A DNA stretch of 64,000 bases from Lachnospiraceae bacterium UBA7060 (GTDB lineage: Bacteria > Bacillota > Clostridia > Lachnospirales > Lachnospiraceae): positions 1 to 64,000 of the forward strand of contig DLAA01000113.1 in the NCBI GenBank assembly GCA_002493835.1, read 5' to 3'. A program made the translations under genes and the position numbers. Positions within the stretch are counted from its first letter, which is position 1. The number at the start of each line of letters is the position of its first letter. Positions 44,081-50,916 of this stretch are shown one piece after another. The notes beneath the pieces were generated by a model, which saw nothing but the letters and a program-made list of their open reading frames with translations, had not been told where the DNA came from and searched no databases.

Positions 44081-44233
44081 CTATAGTCTATCCATAGATA
44101 GAATTAGTTTAACATGTTTGGACGAGGATGTACACAAAAAAAGAGATAGACTGTTACCGGGGACAGCATAAGGCATAGCTGTCGCTGGACAGCCGTATAC
44201 AGAAGATATTAGGGAAAGTTTTTTGGGGTTATA

Positions 44234-44262
44234 TGGAAAAAAGAAAGGGGGTATGCTATAGT
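44234..44262 (+). promoter_or_regulatory. Promoter for the DUF6077-like gene
   Basis: TGGAAA (44234-44239), 17-base spacer and extended TGC-TATAGT with the -10 at 44257-44262. Confidence 0.5.
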
Positions 44263-44308
44263 ATTACTGAATATTATCTGAGAAAGAGGAAAAGAAAGAG
44301 GCATATTC

Positions 44309-45514
44309 ATGGGTTTGTCCGTTATCAGTTTGATTTTCTGGCTTGTGGCCGTTCCCTTTTGTATCGGGATGATCCCGGCAAATTTTATACCGCCCGAAAG
44401 AAGAAGTCCGGGGTTTATTCTGCTCTCCGGGTATTTTGGCATGTGGGCGCTTTTCGAGCTGGCGGCGGTGCCTGCGGTTCTCTGGGTGGAGTATCATAAT
44501 TTTAAAATTGCCTCCGCTGCGTTTACGGTGCTTTCCCTTCTGGGTGCCATGACGGGCGTTGGGCTGCTGTACCGGAATAATAAGGCAGGCAAACCGTTTT
44601 TTGTGCGTGCAAAAGAAAACGGGAGCATGAAAAATGACAATTGTGTCATAAAAGGACGCAGTCTGAAAACATGCGCACTGTCCTGCACGGGAAAGCTGTT
44701 CACGGCTGTGGGGATCGAGTGGCTGCTTTTTTTTGTTTTGCTGGGATTTCAGCTTTACAAAGCGGTGGCCTTTTCTTCCTTTGACGGGGATGATGCCTAC
44801 TATGTGGTGGAGTCGCTGATTGCCCAGGAGGCGGATGTGATGTACCGGATTCTGCCTCTCAAAGGCGGATCCACAGGGCTCGACGTGCGGCATGCGATGG
44901 CGGTTTTTCCCATGTGGGTTGCTTTCGTATCGGTAAGGGCCAGGATGCATGCAACCATTGTGTCACATGTGGTGATGCCGCTTGTGTTGATTCCGCTGAC
45001 TTATCTTCTTTACTATGAGATTGGGCGGCGGCTGTTTGACCGAGGAGGAACGGCTCATCCGGGAAAGGAAGCGTTATCAGAAAGCCGGCTTCACAGAGAA
45101 AAACTTCCGGTTTTTATGATTATCATGGCGTTTTTTCAAATTTTTGGGAATGTGTCTATCTATACGAATGAAACGTTTTTCCTGACCCGCACCTGGCAGG
45201 GAAAAGCGGTGGCCGGCTCTCTGGTGATTCCAGCCATGATTTGGACGTTTCTGCAAATTTATGACAGGAGTGTCGAAAACAAACAGACGGATGCGGGGGT
45301 GTGGATTCTTTTGGTCTGTATTAATATGACAGCGGGTGTATGCAGCTCTATTGCCGTGTTTTTAGTCTGCATTTTGGCTGCGCTTACAACTTTTTGCCTG
45401 GCTGTGGTGAGCCGGGACTGGAAGCTTCTCTTGAAAGTGGGAGCAGCCTGCATTCCGAATGTGGTTTATATGGCAATTTACGTTTTTATGGCGTACAGCT
45501 ATTTATTGCAATAA
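44309..45514 (+). CDS. DUF6077-like polytopic membrane protein
   Basis: 401 residues, about nine helices. After three helices and a soluble loop comes FSSFDGDDAYYVVESLIAQEAD and, further on, GLDVRHAMAVFPMWVAFV, features I link to DUF6077, a GT-C-like membrane family of clostridial polysaccharide loci. AAAGAGG lies before the ATG. The C-terminus ends right after a helix (VYMAIYVFMAYSYLL). The following ORF could look like a displaced C-terminal part, but it has its own ribosome site and a 46-base gap, so I treat it as a partner protein. Confidence 0.7.
   Translation: MGLSVISLIFWLVAVPFCIGMIPANFIPPERRSPGFILLSGYFGMWALFELAAVPAVLWVEYHNFKIASAAFTVLSLLGAMTGVGLLYRNNKAGKPFFVRAKENGSMKNDNCVIKGRSLKTCALSCTGKLFTAVGIEWLLFFVLLGFQLYKAVAFSSFDGDDAYYVVESLIAQEADVMYRILPLKGGSTGLDVRHAMAVFPMWVAFVSVRARMHATIVSHVVMPLVLIPLTYLLYYEIGRRLFDRGGTAHPGKEALSESRLHREKLPVFMIIMAFFQIFGNVSIYTNETFFLTRTWQGKAVAGSLVIPAMIWTFLQIYDRSVENKQTDAGVWILLVCINMTAGVCSSIAVFLVCILAALTTFCLAVVSRDWKLLLKVGAACIPNVVYMAIYVFMAYSYLLQ
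44635..44648. repeat. Palindrome TGACA-N4-TGTCA
   Basis: Spacer ATTG, within an A-rich flank (AAAAATGACA...TGTCATAAAA) that resembles the copy at 3991. Inside the DUF6077-like gene. Confidence 0.8.
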
Positions 45515-45560
45515 AAAAGTATAAAAGAACGAAGAATAAAAGTACGGGGAAGAGAAATAT

Positions 45561-46322
45561 ATGTGGGGTATTTTTCTAGAAAGTGTTGTTATCTTTAAAA
45601 ATTATATGGGTTATCATGAGAATCATTTTCTGGTGGGAATTTATCTGTTTGCTCTTCTTTACCTGTGGCTTGTGGAGAGGGACAAGCGAAGACGGGCTGT
45701 TTTTGTCTATGCGCCGACGTTGATTTTACTTGTATTTTTCTGCCCGCTGTTTCGCAAGGTGTTTGTACGGATTATGGAGGATTCTGAAACTTACTACAGG
45801 CTGCTATGGCTTTTGCAGATGAGTATTGTCAGTGCTTACGGGCTGATTAAACTGATGGGGAGGCACATGCGGATCGGACTTTTGGCGGCCTGTCTCATGG
45901 TCGTGGCCTGCGGGGATTATGTCTATGACAGCGAGCATATTTCCCGAGCGGAAAATGCCTGGCATCTGCCTCAGGAAGCAGTGGATATTGTGGATATGAT
46001 CAAACCGGAGGAGGGACGTATTACCGTGCTGGTTCCTGCGGATTTGATTTACTATATCAGACAGTACAGCACGGACATCGAACTGCCGTATGGCCGGGAG
46101 ATGTTGGTTTCCCGCTGGGATTACTATAATGCTATGTATGAGGCCATGGAGGCGGCGGAGGTGATTGATACCCCGCTTTTTGTGGAGCTGACCAGAGAAT
46201 ATCCCTGCGCATATGTGGTTTTGAAGGAGGATCGTAAGATCAAGGAGCCGCTGACGGACTATGGCTTTTCTGTGTACGGACAGGTGGGAGAGTTCGTGAT
46301 TTACAAGGATATGACACTGTAG
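45561..46322 (+). CDS. Small membrane protein with C-terminal soluble domain
   Basis: 253 residues. About four helices (WGIFLESVVIF is reentrant or short; FLVGIYLFALLYLWLV, FVYAPTLILLVFF, LAACLMVVACGDYVY are clear) and an outer domain of about 110 residues (AWHLPQEAVDIVDMIKPEEG onward). Between the helices is EDSETYYRLLWLLQMSI. I do not know a function. GGGGAAGAG precedes ATG 45561. It is located between the DUF6077-like protein and the MBOAT, and probably acts with the former. Confidence 0.7.
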   Translation: MWGIFLESVVIFKNYMGYHENHFLVGIYLFALLYLWLVERDKRRRAVFVYAPTLILLVFFCPLFRKVFVRIMEDSETYYRLLWLLQMSIVSAYGLIKLMGRHMRIGLLAACLMVVACGDYVYDSEHISRAENAWHLPQEAVDIVDMIKPEEGRITVLVPADLIYYIRQYSTDIELPYGREMLVSRWDYYNAMYEAMEAAEVIDTPLFVELTREYPCAYVVLKEDRKIKEPLTDYGFSVYGQVGEFVIYKDMTL

Positions 46323-46346
46323 AACAGGGAAGAGGAGAAATAGCCA

Positions 46347-47942
46347 ATGCTGTTTAATTCGTACATTTTTGTATTCGTCTTTTTTCCTATATGTCTAATT
46401 GGCTATTATGGATTATTGCACTGCAAAAAGCCGGGGGCGGCCAGGGTTTTTCTGACGACCATGTCTTTTTGGTTTTACGGGTATTTTAATCTGTCCTATC
46501 TGCTGATTATGGTGTGCAGTATAGCGGGGAATTTCCTGTTCCATAGGCTGTTATCCAGGGATGCACCGGGCAATGCAAGCGGCAAAGAAGGCCCGAAAAA
46601 TTCTGCAGAGTGGCGCCGGGCGGTTATGGTTTTTGCGGTAGCGCTTAATCTTGGTGTATTATTCTGGTTTAAATATTTCGACTTTTTTTTGGAAACTGTG
46701 AACGGGGTACTGGGAACCTCCTTTGTCCTGCGGGGGATTTTGCTGCCTTTGGGAATCAGTTTTTTCACATTTCAGCAGATTTCTTTTATCGTGGACACTT
46801 ACCGCGGCGAGGTGAAGAACTGTCCGCTTAATGAGTATGCGCTGTTTGTATCTTTCTTTCCTCAGCTTATCGCCGGGCCCATTGTCAATCACAGCGAGAT
46901 GCTGCCACAGTTTGAGAAAATGGGAGAGGAGAAGCCTGATTGGGAAAGTATAGCGGGCGGCTTTGCCCTTTTTGTGATGGGACTTGCGAAAAAAGTGCTT
47001 TTGGCGGATACGTTTGGCGCAGGGGTGGATTATGGCTATACCAACTTGGCTGTTCTCGGGCGTGCGGATGCCTGTCTGGTGATTTTGTTCTACTCGCTGC
47101 AGCTTTATTTTGATTTTAGCGGCTACTGTGATATGGCGGTGGGAATCGGCAGGATGCTTGGTATTGAGATACCTGTCAATTTTAATTCTCCTTACAAGGC
47201 AGTGAACATAGTGGATTTCTGGAAGCGTTGGCACATTACTCTGAACCGTTTCTTTACAAAGTATATATATATTCCTCTTGGCGGCAGCCGCAGGGGGGAT
47301 GGGCGGATGTATCTGAATTTTCTCATTGTTTTTTTCTTAAGCGGTCTCTGGCATGGAGCCGGTTTTCATTTCATTGTCTGGGGGATGCTTCATGGTGTGC
47401 TGTATGTGGTCACGAGGTTCTGGCAGAAGCATATGCAGAGTAAAAATGACATACATGTCATTGATGGCGGATATGGCGGGGGCGGTGTGACCCAGAAAGA
47501 TATGGGTGAGAAGAGGCGGCCGCTTGGGAGGAAGCACAAAATCATGACACTGTTGTCACAAACGCTGCTGTTCCTCTACGTCAGCATAGCCTGGGTGTAT
47601 TTCCGGGCAGAAAATATCGCGCAGGCAAATCAATTGCTGTTGACAGCCTGCAGGGGAAAACTGCAAAAGTTGTCCTTCGATTTGGCGGAGTGCTTCCGGC
47701 TGGATGAATTTTGGTATGTGATCAAGGTGCTGCATTTGGATAATCAGCCCTGGAGCCGCTATGTTCTGATGTTTGTGATTTTGGCGGCAGGTCTTTATCT
47801 CGCCATGGCGGGCCGGAATGCGGTGCAGCGGACGGCGCGGTTAAAATACAGTCCGATGTCGTCGGCGGTGTTTGCGGTACTTATGATCTGGTGTGTGCTC
47901 AGCTTTTCGGGGGTAAGTACCTTTTTATATTTTAATTTTTGA
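46347..47942 (+). CDS. MBOAT-family O-acyltransferase, third copy
   Basis: 531 residues, about 11-12 helices. Landmarks: FPQLIAGPIVNHSEMLPQF, LYFDFSGYCDMAVGIGRML, VDFWKRWHITLNRFFTKYIYIPLGGSR and the catalytic LSGLWHGAGFHFIVWGMLHG. It is an AlgI-type protein, likely partnered by the SGNH-like gene 92 bases downstream, which is the algI/algJ arrangement. GAGGAG precedes the ATG. Two TGACA-N4-TGTCA palindromes occur in its coding sequence and a third just after it. Confidence 0.9.
   Translation: MLFNSYIFVFVFFPICLIGYYGLLHCKKPGAARVFLTTMSFWFYGYFNLSYLLIMVCSIAGNFLFHRLLSRDAPGNASGKEGPKNSAEWRRAVMVFAVALNLGVLFWFKYFDFFLETVNGVLGTSFVLRGILLPLGISFFTFQQISFIVDTYRGEVKNCPLNEYALFVSFFPQLIAGPIVNHSEMLPQFEKMGEEKPDWESIAGGFALFVMGLAKKVLLADTFGAGVDYGYTNLAVLGRADACLVILFYSLQLYFDFSGYCDMAVGIGRMLGIEIPVNFNSPYKAVNIVDFWKRWHITLNRFFTKYIYIPLGGSRRGDGRMYLNFLIVFFLSGLWHGAGFHFIVWGMLHGVLYVVTRFWQKHMQSKNDIHVIDGGYGGGGVTQKDMGEKRRPLGRKHKIMTLLSQTLLFLYVSIAWVYFRAENIAQANQLLLTACRGKLQKLSFDLAECFRLDEFWYVIKVLHLDNQPWSRYVLMFVILAAGLYLAMAGRNAVQRTARLKYSPMSSAVFAVLMIWCVLSFSGVSTFLYFNF
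47447..47460. repeat. Palindrome TGACA-N4-TGTCA
   Basis: Spacer TACA. Inside the third MBOAT gene. Confidence 0.8.
47545..47558. repeat. Palindrome TGACA-N4-TGTCA
   Basis: Spacer CTGT. Inside the third MBOAT gene, 98 bases from the previous copy. Confidence 0.8.
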
Positions 47943-47956
47943 TTTTTACTTAAAAA

Positions 47957-47970
47957 TGACAAATATGTCA
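47957..47970. repeat. Palindrome TGACA-N4-TGTCA, the only intergenic copy
   Basis: Spacer AATA. It lies between the MBOAT and SGNH-like genes, in an A-rich flank like those at 44635 and 47447. Confidence 0.8.
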
Positions 47971-48034
47971 TGTAGAATTTGAATGAGAGAAGCAAAAAGA
48001 TGATATGGCAGCAGGAAAGGGAGAGGAATACGCG

Positions 48035-49090
48035 ATGGGTAATTGCAGAAGATGGATTTTGTCTACGGGATTCGTAAGCTTGGCAGGGCTTCTTCTGGCG
48101 GCGGCGCTGGTGGTCTGGATTGATCCTTTTTTCCAGTATCATGCGCCGCTTAAAAAATTTCCCTATCTGGTGGACAACCAGCTTACTCAGAATCCTGGTA
48201 TGGCGAAGCATCTGGACTATGACAGTGTGGTTCTCGGTTCTTCCATGACGGTGAATTTTAATACGAACTGGTTTGGTGAGCTGATGGATCTGCGTACAGT
48301 CAAGCTCAATTACAGCGGTGCTTACCCGAAGGACCAGGCAAATATCATGGATATTATTTTCGAAAGCGGCCATGAAGTGAAGTCGGTTTTTCTTGGTGTC
48401 GACGTGATGACCTACACCGGAGGCGTGAATGAGACGAAGTATCCCATCCCGGAATACCTTTACGATGATAATTATCTAAATGATGTGCAGTATCTTTTGA
48501 ATAAAGATGTGCTGTTGAATTATGTGCTTCGTCCGCTTGCCGACCCCGACAAGACGGATCTGGCGACGGTCTATCAGAGCTGGTGGACAGACGAGTATTA
48601 TAATATCCAATGGGTGATGCACAATTATTCGCCTCCTGAGCCGTCAGCGCAGGAGGAGTCTGCAGACGCCTATATTGAGAGTACGGACAAAAATCTGCGG
48701 GCGAATCTATGTCCGTATATTGAACAAAATCCGGACACGACGTTTTATATTTTTTTCCCGCCCTACAGTATTCTCTACTGGAATGATGTGCTTGTAGAGA
48801 ATCACTTGGAGGCCACGATTGCAGAGTACCGTCATATTGTGAAGACGCTGCTTGCTTACGACAATGTGCGGGTGTTCTACTTTCCGGATTTGGAGAATAT
48901 TGTGACGGATTTGAATAACTATGCGGACTATACTCATTATCACAGGGATATCAACCGCTATATGACCGAGTGCTTTGCGGATGGGAACTGTGAAGTGGTA
49001 AATATGGAGGAGATGGATCAGGCGCTGGAAAAGACGAGAGATATGATAGAAAGGTTTGATTTTGAGACATTGTTTTCCAAGGAATACTAA
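48035..49090 (+). CDS. SGNH/AlgJ-like protein, partner of the third MBOAT
   Basis: About 351 residues. One N-terminal helix (FVSLAGLLLAAALVVWI), then an extracytoplasmic domain with SVVLGSSMTVNFNTNWF (block I serine), NYSGAYPKD and a late NYADYTHYHRDINRYM holding a possible Asp-x-x-His. This matches AlgJ/DltD-like partners that complete O-acylation on the outer face. ATG 48035 follows GGGAGAGGA; an upstream in-frame ATG at 48005 has a weak site. It is the last gene of the unit starting at 44309, and a bidirectional terminator follows. Confidence 0.75.
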   Translation: MGNCRRWILSTGFVSLAGLLLAAALVVWIDPFFQYHAPLKKFPYLVDNQLTQNPGMAKHLDYDSVVLGSSMTVNFNTNWFGELMDLRTVKLNYSGAYPKDQANIMDIIFESGHEVKSVFLGVDVMTYTGGVNETKYPIPEYLYDDNYLNDVQYLLNKDVLLNYVLRPLADPDKTDLATVYQSWWTDEYYNIQWVMHNYSPPEPSAQEESADAYIESTDKNLRANLCPYIEQNPDTTFYIFFPPYSILYWNDVLVENHLEATIAEYRHIVKTLLAYDNVRVFYFPDLENIVTDLNNYADYTHYHRDINRYMTECFADGNCEVVNMEEMDQALEKTRDMIERFDFETLFSKEY

Positions 49091-49092
49091 AA

Positions 49093-49116
49093 AATCGAGC
49101 GCCTGAGCGCTCGATT
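49093..49116. terminator. Bidirectional terminator between convergent genes
   Basis: Perfect 10-bp stem AATCGAGCGC (49093-49102) with GCGCTCGATT (49107-49116), loop CTGA, A/T-rich on both sides. Its right arm overlaps the TAA stop of the minus-strand SGNH gene. Confidence 0.75.
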
Positions 49117-50092
49117 ACTTAGCGGAAAGTTCCGGGAAGAGGCAGTCTGCAAATCTCTGAGCCAGAAGTTCCCTTCCCGCATCGTTAAAGTGGATGTAAT
49201 CCGTCATGTATTCGAGATAATTATCTTCGTTGACGGAGCCGTAAAAATTATCGATGAAGGATACGCCCACATCCATGGTGGCATCCAGTTCCTTCTGCAG
49301 ATAGTGGCTTAAGGTGCCGTGGCCTAAATTTGCCCTGTCACCATTCTGGAAGTTGCCATTTTCATCGATGCTGTGGCAGAAGGTGTGGGACATCACAACG
49401 ATGCGGATATGGGGGTAAGCTTCCTGGATCGCCCGCACGCCGGAACGCAGTGCACCTGTGTACGTGACCTCATCGTAGGGGGCGTTGGGATCGTCGCAGG
49501 GGCGTTTGTTGATATAGTCGCTGCCGTCATACATGATACAAATCATATCCACGGTGTTCATATCGAGTTCGGAAAGCATTTGTGTGGTTTTTGCAAAGTT
49601 TTCGTCATAGCTGTAAGTGGCAGCTGTCTTCATCAAGTCGAAATCCCCGCTGGCAAGGCTTTTTGCCACGTAGGAGAAGGAGAAAGCATCCAGAATGTAG
49701 CCATCGTTGTAGTAGGAAAACTGTGTGGCCATGGTGGTCCCTGTGAAGGAGCCGTTGTATACCGTGGCGCCGGTTTTTCGTGCGATCTGTTCCGCAAGGC
49801 CGTTTTCACCCCGCTCGAGGGAGAAGGGGTCGTCGCCAAGACAAAGGATGGTGGTTATGCCGTCATCTGCAAAGCCCTCCCGCTTATCCGGGGAGAGGGG
49901 AATTAGATTGTCCATAACCTCTATATCGAAGTCTGTAGTCTGGTAGTTCGGGTCGTAATCGGAGGGAGTCCCCTTATTCCATCGATAAAGACGGTAGGCG
50001 GAGAAACCGATAACCAGCACAATGGCGGCCAGTAGGATGATATGGATGTTTATAGGAACCCCTTTTGTATTTTTTTTCTGCTTTTCTTCCAT
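49115..50092 (-). CDS. SGNH-fold protein with a degenerate active site
   Basis: About 325 residues. One helix near the N-terminus (IHIILLAAIVLVIGFSAYRLY) and an SGNH-like outer domain. The region equivalent to block I reads LCLGDDPFSLE: the serine of G-D-S is replaced by Asp. The block III position reads MYDGSDYINK instead of G-x-N-D, and only the late Asp-His (TDYIHFNDAG) is kept. The protein aligns by eye with the active-looking SGNH protein at 29231. It may be a non-catalytic carbohydrate-binding relative. ATG 50092 has AGGA upstream at a long spacing; 50146 is an alternative. Confidence 0.75.
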   Translation of the reverse strand: MEEKQKKNTKGVPINIHIILLAAIVLVIGFSAYRLYRWNKGTPSDYDPNYQTTDFDIEVMDNLIPLSPDKREGFADDGITTILCLGDDPFSLERGENGLAEQIARKTGATVYNGSFTGTTMATQFSYYNDGYILDAFSFSYVAKSLASGDFDLMKTAATYSYDENFAKTTQMLSELDMNTVDMICIMYDGSDYINKRPCDDPNAPYDEVTYTGALRSGVRAIQEAYPHIRIVVMSHTFCHSIDENGNFQNGDRANLGHGTLSHYLQKELDATMDVGVSFIDNFYGSVNEDNYLEYMTDYIHFNDAGRELLAQRFADCLFPELSAK

Positions 50093-50202
50093 AGAGTGTG
50101 ATTCCTGCCCTTTCTTGAAATTCTTGCTGCAGTGTTTTGGTTTCATCCCTGCACTGTAGATATTTTAATTCATTCTACTATGATTTTATCCAAAAATCTA
50201 CA

Positions 50203-50248
50203 GAAAAAAGAGTGCCGGCCGGAATTTGTAAATTTCCGATCAACACTC
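50203..50248 (-). terminator. Terminator of the zinc-ribbon protein gene
   Basis: On the minus strand GAGTG (50248-50244) pairs with CACTC (50214-50210), with an inner CGGAA/TTCCG stem, and a run of T follows opposite 50203-50209. Confidence 0.6.
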
Positions 50249-50265
50249 CCTTCCTGTCATTCGCA

Positions 50266-50589
50266 TTACACGAGTGATACGGCGCCTGCCAATGGAGTTC
50301 CCTCTGGTGTGACATAAGTGCGGATCACAGGCGGCGCTATCTGCAGTTGCAGCTCTTTGTACCATTTGCTGTACTTGTACATACGGTATGTAGTACTCAG
50401 CCGTTTAAGCTGCTCGTCATCGGCACAGCAGGTGTTAAAGGATACCCTCTGCGTCTCGTCCATGGAAACATAGTCCAGATAGCTAATTTTCAGCTCCGTG
50501 ATCATTCCCTGACATTTAGGACAGAACTGCTTATGCCCGTTCAGCATATGAACCCGCTGGCAACGCTTACAGTAGTGCATGTACATCAT
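50266..50589 (-). CDS. Small zinc-ribbon protein, function unknown
   Basis: 107 residues, soluble. Cys pairs at the N-terminus (YCKRCQRVHMLNGHKQFCPKC) form a CxxC-x13-CxxC zinc ribbon, followed by a helical Lys/Tyr-rich part (DEQLKRLSTTYRMYKYSKWYKELQ). I know no function for it; a nucleic-acid or protein adaptor is possible. The start at 50589 is chosen because AAGGGGAA is 6 bases away; the longer frame to 50610 has no such site. It has its own promoter and terminator and is unlike its neighbours. Confidence 0.7.
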   Translation of the reverse strand: MMYMHYCKRCQRVHMLNGHKQFCPKCQGMITELKISYLDYVSMDETQRVSFNTCCADDEQLKRLSTTYRMYKYSKWYKELQLQIAPPVIRTYVTPEGTPLAGAVSLV

Positions 50590-50644
50590 GAAAAATTCCC
50601 CTTTTCCCATAAAGCTCTGTAAGTTGTTTGCTTGTTACTCTTAT

Positions 50645-50673
50645 ATTGTGTCAGCTGCGATAGTTAAAGTCAA
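50645..50673 (-). promoter_or_regulatory. Promoter of the zinc-ribbon protein gene
   Basis: On the minus strand TTGACT (50673-50668), 17-base spacer and CACAAT (50650-50645). Confidence 0.5.
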
Positions 50674-50801
50674 GCGTATACAGAAGGAAAATTCCTGTAA
50701 AATATCGCGTAATTACCGCGCATCGATCGCGCAAATGCCGAAAATATCACATTTTCTGCTAATTTACATAACATAGGAATATTTTGATGGACATAAAACT
50801 C

Positions 50802-50830
50802 TTGAAGACGAGTTGGTTTTGTGATATGAT
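50802..50830 (+). promoter_or_regulatory. Extended -10 promoter of the large GH25 gene
   Basis: TTGAAG (50802-50807), 17-base spacer, TGA-TATGAT with the -10 at 50825-50830. The last part of the spacer plus -10 (GTTTTGTGATAT) is identical to that at 1534-1562. The leader would be about 80 bases. Confidence 0.6.
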
Positions 50831-50916
50831 ATCAAAGAATTTTTTGAAGCGAGGTTTACATAAAGATTGAGATTTACTGCGCAGCAGACAGACACATGAT
50901 TGGGATGGGAGCATTT

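Larger units (their letters stand above)
50590..50916. other. 327-base intergenic region with two diverging promoters
   Basis: Holds the promoter of the minus-strand zinc-ribbon gene (50645-50673) and that of the GH25 gene (50802-50830). Between them lies A/T-rich sequence with GCGCATCGATCGCGC near 50716-50730 as the only dyad I notice. No further gene is seen. Confidence 0.6.

Noticed and set aside
44309..46322. The 401- and 253-residue proteins as one frameshifted gene
   Set aside because: The first ends after a membrane helix, the second has its own ribosome site, and 46 bases with several stops separate them.
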